From NCBI RefSeq assembly GCF_016469035.1, contig NZ_JAEHJZ010000001.1, positions 37,417 to 101,416 on the forward strand: a stretch of 64,000 nt of DNA, written 5' to 3'. Below the pieces are notes generated by a model that made no database searches, was not told the DNA's origin, and worked only from the letters and a program-made list of their open reading frames with translations. A program made the position numbers and the translations under genes. Below are positions 8,911 through 18,643 of this stretch, piece after piece. Positions within the stretch are counted from its first letter, which is position 1. Each line of letters starts with the position of its first letter. This DNA comes from Gelidibacter salicanalis (lineage in GTDB: Bacteria > Bacteroidota > Bacteroidia > Flavobacteriales > Flavobacteriaceae).

Positions 8911-10023
8911 ATGATAATATTAAATGTAATTTTCTACATTTTTATTGTAGTTACCTTTGTGCAATTATTTTTTTACGGATATGTTTTTTCCAATGTAAAA
9001 CAGAAAAGACAAATTTCTGACTCCTCTTACAAGCCGCCAATATCTGTTATTGTTTGCGCAAAAAATGAGGCTAAAAACTTAAGCAACTTTTTACCTTTTA
9101 TATTAGATCAAGAGTATCCCAACTTTGAGCTCGTGTTAATTAACGATAGGTCCAATGACTCAACCTTAAGGGTCATGGAAGCGTTTAAGGCAAACCATAG
9201 CAATATTAAAATTGTAAACGTAAAAAACATAGAGGCCTTTTGGGGCAATAAAAAATATGCGCTTACATTAGGCATTAAGGCAGCAACCCATAACCATTTT
9301 TTATTTACGGACGCTGATTGTAAGCCTGTTTCCAAACAATGGATCAGCGAAATGAGCAGTCATTTTTCTAGAGAGCATCAACTTGTATTAGGATACGGGG
9401 CTTATACTAAAGTAAAAAAATCCATTTTAAATAAACTGATTCGGTTTGAAACGGTAATGACGGCTATTCAGTACTTCTCCTACTCAAAATTAGGAAATCC
9501 CTATATGGGCATTGGTAGAAATATGGCGTATACCAAAACGTTGTTTTTTGAAGCTAGAGGGTTTATGGATCACATGAACATCAAGTCTGGCGATGACGAC
9601 CTTTTTGTCAATCAAATTGGCGATGCAAGAAATACGACCATCTGTTTATCCAAAGACAGTTTTACAGAGTCTCTTGCCAAAGAAACCTATCGCGATTGGA
9701 TAATTCAAAAACGCAGGCACGTGTCTACTGCAACGCATTATAAAACAAAACACAAGGCAGCCTTATCGCTGTTTTTTACATCACAAGTCTTATTCTTTGT
9801 ATTAGGACTAGTCCTTATAAGCACATTATTTTACTGGCAAATTGTACTAGGGCTAATAGTAGCAAGATATTTAGCACTATTCATCAATGTAACGCGAGCT
9901 TCTAAAAAGCTGAATGAAAAAGACTTGATTCCTTATGTTCCACTTCTAGAAATATTTTTAATTGTGACCCAATTCTTTATCTTTATAAAAAATCTCATTT
10001 CAAAACCGAATCGTTGGAAATAA
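8911..10023 (+). CDS. Membrane glycosyltransferase, family 2
   Basis: A 370-residue GT2-type glycosyltransferase. It has an N-terminal transmembrane helix (about 1-22), then the catalytic domain opening with PPISVIVCAKNEAKNLSNF, a DAD metal/nucleotide-sugar site (FTDADCKP) and an acceptor region with GDDDLFVNQ. Two or three transmembrane helices lie in the last 100 residues. A QKRRHVST segment sits where the Q-x-x-R-W motif of processive enzymes is found, but it is altered. It probably transfers a sugar to a lipid or envelope polymer; the substrate is unknown. The end overlaps the next sigma gene by 10 bases. Confidence 0.88.
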   Translation: MIILNVIFYIFIVVTFVQLFFYGYVFSNVKQKRQISDSSYKPPISVIVCAKNEAKNLSNFLPFILDQEYPNFELVLINDRSNDSTLRVMEAFKANHSNIKIVNVKNIEAFWGNKKYALTLGIKAATHNHFLFTDADCKPVSKQWISEMSSHFSREHQLVLGYGAYTKVKKSILNKLIRFETVMTAIQYFSYSKLGNPYMGIGRNMAYTKTLFFEARGFMDHMNIKSGDDDLFVNQIGDARNTTICLSKDSFTESLAKETYRDWIIQKRRHVSTATHYKTKHKAALSLFFTSQVLFFVLGLVLISTLFYWQIVLGLIVARYLALFINVTRASKKLNEKDLIPYVPLLEIFLIVTQFFIFIKNLISKPNRWK

Positions 10024-10559
10024 AGCAAATCATTCAAAAAGCAAAAGGAAATGATCAGTCCGCATTTAAGGTGTTATTGGATTTTTTTTGGAATGATGTG
10101 TATGGCTTTCAATTAAAACGTACCGAAAATGAAAATGACGCAGAGGATATTACCATCCAAACCTTTTCAAAAGCCTTTGATAAAATTGATTCCTATAATG
10201 ATACCTTTGAGTTTAAAACATGGTTGATTACCATTTCTAAAAATATTCATATTGATCTTATAAGAAAACGAAAAACTTCCTTTCAAAATAGATCCCGTCA
10301 TACTAACTCAGATGATTTTAACGATATTATTGATGAATCGCCTTCACCTGAAGATAAGCTTATCACAGAGCAGAATTTAGCAAAATTACTGCGAGACATT
10401 AAAAAGCTAAAACCCCATTATCAAGAAGTCATCAATTTGAGATATTTTCAGGAATTGAGTTATAAGGAAATTTCTGAAGAACTTAATGAACCTATAAACA
10501 ATGTAAAGGTCAAGCTTTTAAGAGCAAAAAAGTTATTGGCAGAAGTCATTACCAAGTAA
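10014..10559 (+). CDS. ECF RNA polymerase sigma factor
   Basis: A 181-residue sigma-70 family factor. Region 2 (about residues 20-90, with DAEDITIQTFSKAFDKI and FKTWLITISKNIHIDLIRK) and region 4 (about 120-178, with YQEVINLRYFQELSYKEIS) are clear. Translation seems to begin at a TTG inside the glycosyltransferase gene, giving a 10-base overlap and probable coupling. Unlike the sigma factor at 7.2 kb, no anti-sigma gene follows, so its control is not evident. Pairing with a glycosyltransferase suggests, without proving, an envelope-related role. Confidence 0.9.
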   Translation: MEIKQIIQKAKGNDQSAFKVLLDFFWNDVYGFQLKRTENENDAEDITIQTFSKAFDKIDSYNDTFEFKTWLITISKNIHIDLIRKRKTSFQNRSRHTNSDDFNDIIDESPSPEDKLITEQNLAKLLRDIKKLKPHYQEVINLRYFQELSYKEISEELNEPINNVKVKLLRAKKLLAEVITK

Positions 10560-10728
10560 CACCTCTTTCCCGTAAAAATCAGGCCATTTTATTTGCTATA
10601 GCATCAGCGAAATAAACCGTTACCTCTCCTCCATTCCAAAATGTAGGTAGAGGGTGAGTTTAAATTATGCATCAGATGTAGCATTCGTATATGACCGTGC
10701 TATGATATAGTTTTACGATTATACTTTG

Positions 10729-10736
10729 TATATTTG
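10729..10736 (+). promoter_or_regulatory. -7 box (TATATTTG) of lipA
   Basis: An exact TAnnTTTG match that predicts a transcript start near 10743. This favours the lipA ATG at 10758 over the in-frame TTG at 10740. Confidence 0.45.
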
Positions 10737-10757
10737 TAATTGAAAACTTCCGAATCA

Positions 10758-11636
10758 ATGAGTACAGAAACAATTTCAAAAATAATTCCAGAACGACAAT
10801 CAAAACCAAAGTGGCTAAGAGTAAAATTACCCACTGGAAAAAAATATACAGAGCTTAGAACCCTGGTGGATAAATACAGTTTAAACACCATTTGCACCTC
10901 AGGAAGCTGTCCAAATATGGGCGAATGCTGGGGCGAAGGCACGGCGACGTTTATGATTTTAGGAAATATTTGTACGCGTTCTTGCGGTTTTTGCGGTGTA
11001 AAAACTGGGCGTCCTGAGGTTTTAGACTGGGATGAACCTGAAAAAGTGGCCCGCTCTATCAAGCTCATGGCGATAAAGCACGCCGTTTTAACGAGTGTTG
11101 ATCGCGACGACTTGAAAGACATGGGCAGCATCATGTGGGCAGAAACAATTAAGGCTGTGCGCCGCATGAATCCCGAAACAACCTTAGAAACGCTCATCCC
11201 AGATTTTCAAGGAATTGAACAACATATTGACCGTATTGTTGAGGTGGCTCCTGAAGTTGTGTCGCACAATATTGAAACCGTTAGACGGTTGACCAGAGAA
11301 GTCAGAATTCAGGCCAAATACGACAGGAGTTTAGGCGTCCTTAAATATTTAAAAGAGCAAGGTCAACGCCGCACAAAATCTGGCATCATGCTGGGTCTTG
11401 GAGAAACCCGCGAAGAGGTTATTGAAACACTTCACGATTTAAGAGCCAATGATGTAGACGTGGTGACTATTGGACAATACTTACAGCCTAGTAAAAAACA
11501 TTTACCGGTAAAACAGTTTATTCTTCCTGACCAGTTCAAAGAATATGAAACTATTGGGCTAGATCTTGGTTTTAGGCATGTAGAAAGTAGTGCCTTGGTA
11601 AGATCCTCTTACAAAGCCCAAAAACACATCAATTAA
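10758..11636 (+). CDS. lipA: Lipoyl synthase
   Basis: Radical-SAM enzyme that inserts two sulfurs into octanoyl groups on the lipoyl domains of 2-oxoacid dehydrogenases. Both iron-sulfur sites are visible: the auxiliary cluster cysteines in [13 protein letters not shown] and the radical-SAM C-x3-C-x2-C in [12 protein letters not shown]. The C-terminal [13 protein letters not shown] segment provides the usual serine ligand region. The ATG at 10758 is chosen, giving 292 residues. Its stop overlaps the gap start codon by one base, so the two are translationally coupled, tying lipoate supply to glycolytic flux. Confidence 0.97.
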   Translation: MSTETISKIIPERQSKPKWLRVKLPTGKKYTELRTLVDKYSLNTICTSGSCPNMGECWGEGTATFMILGNICTRSCGFCGVKTGRPEVLDWDEPEKVARSIKLMAIKHAVLTSVDRDDLKDMGSIMWAETIKAVRRMNPETTLETLIPDFQGIEQHIDRIVEVAPEVVSHNIETVRRLTREVRIQAKYDRSLGVLKYLKEQGQRRTKSGIMLGLGETREEVIETLHDLRANDVDVVTIGQYLQPSKKHLPVKQFILPDQFKEYETIGLDLGFRHVESSALVRSSYKAQKHIN

Positions 11637-12652
11637 TGATTAGGGTAGCCATTAATGGATTTGGCCGCATTGGCCGTCGTGTATTCAGACTTATTCAGGA
11701 GCGCGATGATATGCAAGTAGTTGCAATTAATGATTTGGCCGACACCAGAACGCTGAGTCATTTATTAAAATATGACAGCATCCATGGCGTCCTAAAAACA
11801 AAGCTCTCTCATGATGATGAGCATATTATTTTTGAAGACCAACATATTCGAGTACTGAATAGCACTAAAATCGAGGAGATTGACTGGACACCTTATAATG
11901 TTGATTTTGTCATTGAATCTACCGGAAAGTTTAAAACTACCGAAGCCTTAAAAAACCACATTCATAATGGCGCTAAAAAAGTCATTTTATCCGTCCCCCC
12001 TATTGATGATTCCATAAAAACAATTGTTTTAGGGGTCAATGATGACATCTTAACCGGAAATGAAACCATCATTTCAAACGCCTCTTGTACCACTAACAAT
12101 GCGGCGCCTATGATTGCGGTCATTGATGGGCTATGTGGCATTAAACAGGCTTACATTACCACCGTGCATTCTTATACTACAGATCAGAGTCTTCACGACC
12201 AACCTCATAAAGATTTAAGACGCGCCAGGGCAGCAGGCCAATCTATAGTACCCACTACTACTGGGGCAGCAAAAGCGTTGACCAAGATCTTTCCGAAACT
12301 GAACGATGTTATTGGTGGGTGCGGAATTAGAGTGCCCGTTCCTAACGGCTCTTTGACAGACATTACCCTTAACGTTGACAAAACGGTTTCTATTGAAGAA
12401 ATCAATCAGGCATTTAAAAACGCTTCAGAAACCCATTTAAAAGGCATTTTAGAATACACAGAAGATCCTATAGTCTCTATTGACATTGTTGGCAATCCGC
12501 ATTCCTGCATCTTCGATGCCCAGATGACTTCTGTGATTGGAAATATGATTAAAATTGTAGGTTGGTATGATAATGAAACAGGATATTCCAGTAGAATTCT
12601 CGACTTGATCAGCAATATAGCGATGAAACAAACACTTTTGTCGAATAAATAA
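11636..12652 (+). CDS. gap: Glyceraldehyde-3-phosphate dehydrogenase, type I
   Basis: NAD(P)-dependent enzyme of glycolysis/gluconeogenesis in the cytoplasm. The Rossmann motif INGFGRIGRRVFRL is at the N-terminus, and the catalytic cysteine lies in SNASCTTNNAAP. The YTTDQSLHDQPHKDLRRARA and PTTTGAAKA segments define the phosphate sites. At 338 residues it is normal length. It starts at an ATG that overlaps the lipA stop codon. Flavobacteria often carry more than one GAPDH; whether this is the catabolic or anabolic copy cannot be told from sequence alone. Confidence 0.96.
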   Translation: MIRVAINGFGRIGRRVFRLIQERDDMQVVAINDLADTRTLSHLLKYDSIHGVLKTKLSHDDEHIIFEDQHIRVLNSTKIEEIDWTPYNVDFVIESTGKFKTTEALKNHIHNGAKKVILSVPPIDDSIKTIVLGVNDDILTGNETIISNASCTTNNAAPMIAVIDGLCGIKQAYITTVHSYTTDQSLHDQPHKDLRRARAAGQSIVPTTTGAAKALTKIFPKLNDVIGGCGIRVPVPNGSLTDITLNVDKTVSIEEINQAFKNASETHLKGILEYTEDPIVSIDIVGNPHSCIFDAQMTSVIGNMIKIVGWYDNETGYSSRILDLISNIAMKQTLLSNK

Positions 12653-12653
12653 T

Positions 12654-12661
12654 TATATTTG
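12654..12661 (+). promoter_or_regulatory. -7 box (TATATTTG) of the hybrid kinase gene
   Basis: An exact TAnnTTTG match directly after the gap stop codon. Transcription would begin near 12668, which supports the ATG at 12683 as the kinase start rather than the TTG at 12659. Confidence 0.4.
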
Positions 12662-12682
12662 TTTATACAAAGTGACCTCAAA

Positions 12683-14914
12683 ATGTCCCAACGAACCTAT
12701 TATATAGTTGCTTTTTTTTTCCTAATAATCTCCACGCTATCTTCACAGAACGCCGCAGATGAGGATGTTGACATCCTAAAAATGCGCATTCAAAACTACG
12801 TTACGCAATCTGGCTTTGACACTGAACGTGGCGAATATTACAATGCCAAGGATAACCTTGAAAAAGCATTGGCCATTGCAGATAAAATTGGCGATAAGAA
12901 AAGCGAAGGGAGCATTCATACCAAAATTGCAAAAATCTTATTTATAATTGAAGAGCCAGAGAACGCTTTGGTGTCCTTAACCAAAGCTGCTGAACTACAA
13001 CGAGAAACCAATGATTATGCCAATTTAGCCATTACCTATAACGTTAAAGGCATTTTACACACCAGCAAAAAGGAGTATCAAACTGCACTAGATTATTTTA
13101 ACTCTGCCAAAACAAAATTTGAAGAAGAAGGTTTAGAACGTCTTATTACTGATGTCAATCTCAATGAAGCAAAGGTTTATATTCAAATGAAGGACTATAA
13201 AACCGCCAAGTCAAAGCTGGAAAAAACCATCATTTTAGCTAAAAAATATGATCAAAATGGCCTTCTGAGTAGTGCTTTCATCAACAGTGGCAAAGTATAT
13301 CAAAAACTAGGAAATCCAGAATTAGCACTTTCCATGGCCAAAGAAGGAATGGAATTGGCTGAGCGCAACCACATTCCGGAATACATCAATGATAGTTACT
13401 TAACCTTAAGCGAAATTTATGAAGAAAATGAGGATTATCAACTTTCCAATCAATTTTTGAGGAAACATATCCAACTTTCAGATTCTTTGTTAAATATAAA
13501 GCGTCAAAATTTGTCGCCAGAAAAAAAAGCACAGTTTATTACGGAGTCCAAGGATTCTGAGCGCAAACAAATGGAGATCAAGCTAGAAGAAGCCGATGCC
13601 TCCAATAATTTAACTCGGATTACTACAATCTTGAGTATTGCATTGATCACTATATTATCATTACTCACCTTATCACTATATAAAAACAACAATATCAGAC
13701 TGAAAACCAACAATATGCTTCACAAAAAAAATGATGAGCTTATTTTGGCTAAAGAAAAAGCAGAACTGGCTTCTAAGACAAAGGCGAACTTCCTATCAAC
13801 GGTAACCCATGAGCTTAGAACCCCCTTATATGCAGTTACAGGGTTAACAAACATGCTTTTGGACGAAGAACCAAAACCCGACCAAATTCCACATTTAAAA
13901 TCCCTGAAATTTTCTGGAGATTATTTACTCACCTTCATTAATGACATTCTCCAAATCAATAAAATTGAGGCCAATAAGGTTGAGTTGGATGCTGAAGTAT
14001 TCAATTTGAAAAAGAAAGTTGAAAATGTTATTTCTGCACTGAGCAATTCCGCATTGGATAATAATACCAAGTTGCACTATGAATACGACCAAGACTTACC
14101 ATCTACATTTACAGCAGACCAATTAAAGATCTCCCAAATTTTAATCAACCTTATAGGCAACGCCATTAAATTTACCAAGGATGGTGACATATGGGTAAAA
14201 TTAAAAAAGATCAACCAGGAAAATGACACATATACCGTCCGGTTTGAAATACAGGACAATGGGATTGGGGTCACTAAAGAAAAGCAAGAACACATGTTTG
14301 AAAGCTTTTCTCAAGGCTCCATTCAAATTAATAGAAAATACGGGGGAACCGGTTTAGGGCTTTCTATAGTAAAGGGGCTTATCGAAATTTTAAAAGGAAA
14401 AATTTATTTGAAAAGTGAACTTGGTAGGGGCTCAAGCTTCTTCTTTGAAATCCCCCTCACCTATTCACCAGAACCTATCCATACTAAAAAACAAAAAAAA
14501 CTTAGCGAAATTAACACTTTGGACTTGACAAATATTAAAATTTTGGTTGTTGAAGACAACAAGATCAATCAAATGATAACCCGTAAGATCCTAAACAAGA
14601 TGAATCTGTATTGTGATGTGGTTGAAAATGGCGAGGATGCGGTTGAACGTGTTAAAGAAGTACGGTATGACGTGGTCTTGATGGACATTCACATGCCCGG
14701 CATTAGCGGCCTGGAAGCGACAAAGATCATTAGAACCTTTGATAAGGAGCTCACTATCTTCGCATTGACCGCGGTGACAATAGAAGATAAAATGCACGAG
14801 TTTGACGAAGCAGGCTTTAATGATATCATCTCTAAACCATTCAAACAGGATGATTTTGAGAAGAAACTCTATAATGCTTTAAAAGTAAACCAAAACTCCA
14901 CAGCGTCTATTTAA
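12683..14914 (+). CDS. TPR-containing hybrid histidine kinase/response regulator
   Basis: A 743-residue hybrid two-component sensor. It has a signal peptide (first ~20 residues), a periplasmic array of tetratricopeptide repeats (about 40-270) and one transmembrane helix near 312-333. A dimerization/phosphoacceptor domain follows with histidine about 376 in VTHELRTPL, then an ATPase domain with N-box (INLIGNAIKF) and G-boxes (DNGIGV, GGTGLGLSI). The C-terminal receiver domain has its phosphoacceptor aspartate near 668 in LMDIHMPG. No DNA-binding domain is present, so output must pass to another protein or be via phosphorelay. The TPR sensor layout is typical of Bacteroidetes. It is convergent with lpxK, with tails overlapping by 8 bases. 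Confidence 0.94.
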   Translation: MSQRTYYIVAFFFLIISTLSSQNAADEDVDILKMRIQNYVTQSGFDTERGEYYNAKDNLEKALAIADKIGDKKSEGSIHTKIAKILFIIEEPENALVSLTKAAELQRETNDYANLAITYNVKGILHTSKKEYQTALDYFNSAKTKFEEEGLERLITDVNLNEAKVYIQMKDYKTAKSKLEKTIILAKKYDQNGLLSSAFINSGKVYQKLGNPELALSMAKEGMELAERNHIPEYINDSYLTLSEIYEENEDYQLSNQFLRKHIQLSDSLLNIKRQNLSPEKKAQFITESKDSERKQMEIKLEEADASNNLTRITTILSIALITILSLLTLSLYKNNNIRLKTNNMLHKKNDELILAKEKAELASKTKANFLSTVTHELRTPLYAVTGLTNMLLDEEPKPDQIPHLKSLKFSGDYLLTFINDILQINKIEANKVELDAEVFNLKKKVENVISALSNSALDNNTKLHYEYDQDLPSTFTADQLKISQILINLIGNAIKFTKDGDIWVKLKKINQENDTYTVRFEIQDNGIGVTKEKQEHMFESFSQGSIQINRKYGGTGLGLSIVKGLIEILKGKIYLKSELGRGSSFFFEIPLTYSPEPIHTKKQKKLSEINTLDLTNIKILVVEDNKINQMITRKILNKMNLYCDVVENGEDAVERVKEVRYDVVLMDIHMPGISGLEATKIIRTFDKELTIFALTAVTIEDKMHEFDEAGFNDIISKPFKQDDFEKKLYNALKVNQNSTASI

Positions 14915-15911
14915 CAAACTCGCGGATCAGTTGATCAAAGTGTTGGGCCCGATCTATTTTCATTTCAATGGGTAAATAATAAAGCGATTTACTTTCAGCA
15001 AACCGAGATTGCAAACGGACCATGTCTTTTTCGGTGGTTAGGATAATCCCTTTCGTTTTCAAATGGTCTATGTCTCTGTCACTAAAATCGTGATGATCCT
15101 TAAATTGAAGGTGCTCAAATTGCAGTCCCAGCGTTTCCAAATGGGCAACCAATGGTTTAGGATTGGCAATGCCCGTTACCAAGGTAAATGCTTTACTTTT
15201 TAGAGTTGATAAAGCCACTGAATCTTTCGAAGTTCGGATATCGTTAGAATAAGAAATACTTCCAAAAAAGACCTCTTGATGTGCTAAGGGCTTCATCTTA
15301 TTTACGAGGTCTTTTTTCTTTTGATCAGATAAATTTTCAGGACACTTCGTTACCACGATAATATCGGCACGTTTGGCACCTTGCCGTGGCTCTCTTAAAT
15401 TCCCCGTAGGCAATAAGATGTCTTCCGTATAAAGGTCGTCAAACGCGGTCAACATAATGTTAAGACCAGCACTGACCCTTCTGTGCTGGAACGCATCGTC
15501 CAATAAAATAATTTCAGGAGCATTCTGTAAAGCGGTTAGTTGAGAAATTCCGTGCACCCGATCAGCATCCACACTCACGATAATATCATCAAATTTTTGG
15601 TAAAACTGAAAAGGCTCATCACCAATACTCATAGGGGTAGCGGTTTGATCAGCAATTATAAACCCTTTAGTCTGTCTTTTATAGCCTCTACTAAGGGTTG
15701 CAACATGATGCTCTGCTTTTAGCAATCGAATTAAATATTCAATCATAGGCGTTTTACCCGTTCCACCAACACTCAAATTGCCAACACAAATAACCGGAAA
15801 ATTGTAAGCTGTTGATTTTTTTATACCAAGATCATACAATTTATTGCGCAACCAAGTGACCATATAATAAATGGGAACAACGGGAAAAAGGAGATACCTA
15901 ACTAATTTCAT
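14907..15911 (-). CDS. lpxK: Tetraacyldisaccharide 4'-kinase
   Basis: Inner-membrane kinase that phosphorylates the 4' position of the tetraacyldisaccharide lipid A precursor using ATP. An N-terminal hydrophobic segment (about 5-22) provides the membrane anchor, and the P-loop SVGGTGKTP is at about residues 48-56. The DDAFQHRR motif and the TTEKDMVRL stretch near the C-terminus are family-specific. The length of 334 residues is standard. It is divergent from the Nif3-like gene. Confidence 0.96.
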   Translation of the reverse strand: MKLVRYLLFPVVPIYYMVTWLRNKLYDLGIKKSTAYNFPVICVGNLSVGGTGKTPMIEYLIRLLKAEHHVATLSRGYKRQTKGFIIADQTATPMSIGDEPFQFYQKFDDIIVSVDADRVHGISQLTALQNAPEIILLDDAFQHRRVSAGLNIMLTAFDDLYTEDILLPTGNLREPRQGAKRADIIVVTKCPENLSDQKKKDLVNKMKPLAHQEVFFGSISYSNDIRTSKDSVALSTLKSKAFTLVTGIANPKPLVAHLETLGLQFEHLQFKDHHDFSDRDIDHLKTKGIILTTEKDMVRLQSRFAESKSLYYLPIEMKIDRAQHFDQLIREFVK

Positions 15912-15932
15912 CAGAACGAAAATATAATATTT

Positions 15933-15940
15933 TATCTTTG
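15933..15940 (+). promoter_or_regulatory. -7 box (TATCTTTG) of the Nif3-like operon
   Basis: An exact TAnnTTTG match 26 bases before the ATG at 15967, in the short divergent gap with lpxK. Confidence 0.45.
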
Positions 15941-15966
15941 CTTTGAACCTAAAAACGAAAAAACAT

Positions 15967-17061
15967 ATGATTATTCAAGATGTCATTAATCATCTCGAAA
16001 AGTTGGCGCCTTTAGCCTATGCTGAAGATTTTGATAATGTGGGGTTGTTGGTTGGAGACAAAAACAACAAGCTGAAAGGCGTTTTAGTCACGCTAGACAC
16101 CTTAGAGAGCATTGTAGATGAGGCAATTGAAAAAAAATGCAACTTAATTATCAGCTTTCACCCTATTATTTTTAAAGGTTTAAAAAAGATAGATGGAAGT
16201 ACGTATGTAGAGCGCGTGGTCCTTAAGGCCATCAAACATGACATCGCCATCTACGCCATTCATACGGCTTTAGACAACTCTTTACAAGGTGTCAATGATA
16301 TTATCTGTAACACCTTAGGCATCGAGAATAAAAAAATACTATTACCACAAAAAGGCACCATCAAGAAATTGACTACCTACGTCCCTCAAAAAGATGCTGA
16401 TGAGTTGCGTACCGCGCTGTTTAATTCTGGTGCTGGTCAAATAGGCAATTACGACGATTGCAGTTTTAATACCGAAGGGATAGGCACGTTTAGAGGCAAT
16501 GACGCCTCAGATCCTCAAGTGGGTGAACGCTTTGAATACCGTAAGGAGCAGGAAACACAAATTTCTGTAACCTTCCAAAAGCACTTAGAAAGCAGCATAC
16601 TTAAGGCGCTATTTGCACACCATCCTTATGAGGAAGTCGCTTTTGAGGTGACCACTTTAGATAATTACAACCAACATATTGGGATTGGAATGGTGGGTGA
16701 CCTGCCAAATGAAATGGCCACAGAAGATTTCCTACAGTTTGTGAAGCGTAAAATGAACGTGTCCAGTATAAAACATTCCAGCCTTATTAAAGATAAAGTA
16801 AAGCGGATTGCAGTACTTGGAGGTTCGGGTAGCTTTGCCATTAGTGCTGCCAAGTCTGCCCAAGCCGATGTTTTTATAACTGCAGATTTAAAATATCACG
16901 ATTTTTTTTCGGCAGAAAATCAAATAATTCTAGCAGACATTGGGCATTATGAAAGCGAACAGTTCACAAAAACCTTTTTAGCTAACTATCTATCAAAAAA
17001 AATTACTAATTTTGCAATCGTTTTATCGACGATAAACACCAATCCTGTAAAGTATTTATAA
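15967..17061 (+). CDS. Nif3-like dinuclear metal centre hexameric protein
   Basis: A NIF3/YbgI/YqfO family protein of 364 residues with the split layout seen in Gram-positives and Bacteroidetes. Two Nif3 halves (about 1-125 and 270-364) flank an inserted domain resembling a PII-like/CutA fold. Metal-binding histidines occur in SFHPIIFKG and AIHTALDN, and GHYESEQ near the C-terminus supplies further ligands. Biochemical function is not settled; a GTP cyclohydrolase I type 2 label exists for relatives but is not well supported. The ATG at 15967 is preferred over the upstream TTG at 15943. The coiled-coil gene follows after two bases. Confidence 0.9.
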   Translation: MIIQDVINHLEKLAPLAYAEDFDNVGLLVGDKNNKLKGVLVTLDTLESIVDEAIEKKCNLIISFHPIIFKGLKKIDGSTYVERVVLKAIKHDIAIYAIHTALDNSLQGVNDIICNTLGIENKKILLPQKGTIKKLTTYVPQKDADELRTALFNSGAGQIGNYDDCSFNTEGIGTFRGNDASDPQVGERFEYRKEQETQISVTFQKHLESSILKALFAHHPYEEVAFEVTTLDNYNQHIGIGMVGDLPNEMATEDFLQFVKRKMNVSSIKHSSLIKDKVKRIAVLGGSGSFAISAAKSAQADVFITADLKYHDFFSAENQIILADIGHYESEQFTKTFLANYLSKKITNFAIVLSTINTNPVKYL

Positions 17062-17063
17062 TT

Positions 17064-17846
17064 ATGGCAAAAAAAGCTGAACTTTCTGTTGAAGACCGAT
17101 TAAGAGCGTTGTATGATTTACAACTAATTGATTCAAGAGTTGACGAAATCAGAAATATTAGAGGGGAACTTCCTTTAGAAGTAAGAGATTTAGAAGATGA
17201 AGTTGAAGGACTTAATACTAGACTTGAAAAATTGAACGGTGGGTTAGCCATTGTTGATGACGAAATTAAATCAAAAAAGAATTTGATTGAGGAAGCTAAA
17301 TCGTTAATCAAAAAATATGCAGAACAGCAAAAAAATGTTAGAAATAACAGAGAGTTCAATTCCATTACAAAGGAAATAGAATTTCAGGAATTGGAAATTG
17401 AATTGGCTGATAAGCACATCAAAGAATTTAAAGTACAAATTGAGCAGAAAAAAGAAATTATTTCTGAGACTAAAGACCGGTTAAAAGACCGTCAAGCGCA
17501 TTTGAAACACAAAAAAAGTGAATTGAATGCAATTTTGGCTGAAACTGAAAAGGAAGAAACGGCTTTGATCAAAAAGTCTGAAGAATATCAAGCATCAATT
17601 GATGAGCGTTTAGTAAATGCTTACCACAGAATTAGAGCAAATGTTAAAAATGGTTTAGCTGTTGTTGCTATTGAAAGAGGTGCTTCCGGTGGTTCTTTCT
17701 TCACTATTCCACCACAGGTACAAGTAGAAATTGCTTCGCGTAAAAAAGTGATTACAGATGAGCACAGTGGTCGTATTTTGGTTGACGCCCAATTAGCCAT
17801 TGAACAAAAAGAGAAAATGGAAAAATTGTTTGCGAAATTAAGCTAA
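17064..17846 (+). CDS. CT398/YbgI-associated coiled-coil protein, zinc ribbon degenerate
   Basis: A 260-residue protein that is mostly long helical coiled coil (about 30-180, rich in E, K, L). A C-terminal segment of about 200-260 aligns by eye with the C4-type zinc ribbon of the family, but the four zinc cysteines are absent. Where relatives have C-G-G-C this protein has SGGS, and where they have C-x2-C-G-R it has DEHSGR. The rest of the ribbon (FFTIPPQVQVEIA...RILVD) is kept. Two bases separate it from the Nif3-like gene, an association conserved in many bacteria. Function unknown; RNA or secretion-chaperone roles have been proposed for relatives. Confidence 0.85.
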   Translation: MAKKAELSVEDRLRALYDLQLIDSRVDEIRNIRGELPLEVRDLEDEVEGLNTRLEKLNGGLAIVDDEIKSKKNLIEEAKSLIKKYAEQQKNVRNNREFNSITKEIEFQELEIELADKHIKEFKVQIEQKKEIISETKDRLKDRQAHLKHKKSELNAILAETEKEETALIKKSEEYQASIDERLVNAYHRIRANVKNGLAVVAIERGASGGSFFTIPPQVQVEIASRKKVITDEHSGRILVDAQLAIEQKEKMEKLFAKLS

Positions 17847-17865
17847 ACAGCACCATCATAATATC

Positions 17866-17899
17866 AAAAAGCCTTTACACCCAACTGTAAAGGCTTTTA
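17866..17899 (+). terminator. Terminator of the Nif3-like operon
   Basis: AAAAGCCTTTACA pairs with TGTAAAGGCTTTT (13 bp, six-base loop), with T-rich sequence after the stem. It lies about 20 bases after the coiled-coil gene stop. Confidence 0.85.
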
Positions 17900-17969
17900 T
17901 TTGGCATAACTTTCACATTGTACCACTAAGGTTTTAAATAACTTAGCGACTACTTATAAAATTAGCCTT

Positions 17970-18620
17970 ATGAAATCACTTGTTTTATCATTATCACTTA
18001 TCGTTTTATTTAGCTGTCAACATACGGCACAGAACAACCCCAAACAACAAGCAGTTAAAACCGCTGAGCCTATTGAAGTCCCAATGACTGATGGCAAAGC
18101 AAAAGCCTATTTTGCGAGTGGTTGTTTTTGGTGTGTTGAAAATATTTATGAGCACGTCAAAGGTGTTGAAGAAGTGATTAGCGGCTACGCAGGAGGTCAC
18201 ACCAACAATCCAACCTACGAATCAAGCAACACAGGACAAACAGGACACGCAGAAGCTGTAGAGGTCATCTATGATCCGAATGTTGTAAATTTTGCGACTT
18301 TAGTGGATGTGTATTTTGGCTCTCAAAATCCAACGCAAGTTAATGGCCAAGGTGGAGACCGAGGCTCACAGTACCGCTCTATTATTTTTTATCAGACTGA
18401 TGCGCAGAAAAAAATAATACAAGAAAAAAAAACGGCTTTGGCAACAAAACTGAATCAAACGGTTGCTGCTGAATTATATCCTTTTCAAAAATTTTGGATT
18501 GCAGAAGGCTATCATCAGGATTATGAGAAAAACAATCCTCAAAACCCATACATCCAAAATGTATCCATCCCAAGATACGAACGCTTTAAGGCAAAATTCC
18601 CAAAGTTGATTAAGGATTAA
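17970..18620 (+). CDS. msrA: Peptide methionine sulfoxide reductase A, lipoprotein form
   Basis: Reduces the S-epimer of methionine sulfoxide in proteins. The family motif is present as GCFWCVE, with catalytic cysteine 52 and a second cysteine at 55 in place of the more common glycine or alanine. The SGYAGG, GHAEAV and GDRGSQYRS segments are conserved. A type II signal peptide with a lipobox cysteine at about residue 16 (LFSC) indicates an envelope lipoprotein, so it likely repairs periplasmic or outer-membrane proteins. It is 216 residues including the leader. A perfect inverted repeat follows. Confidence 0.95.
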   Translation: MKSLVLSLSLIVLFSCQHTAQNNPKQQAVKTAEPIEVPMTDGKAKAYFASGCFWCVENIYEHVKGVEEVISGYAGGHTNNPTYESSNTGQTGHAEAVEVIYDPNVVNFATLVDVYFGSQNPTQVNGQGGDRGSQYRSIIFYQTDAQKKIIQEKKTALATKLNQTVAAELYPFQKFWIAEGYHQDYEKNNPQNPYIQNVSIPRYERFKAKFPKLIKD

Positions 18621-18643
18621 GATTGGATCAAATCGTTTATTTT

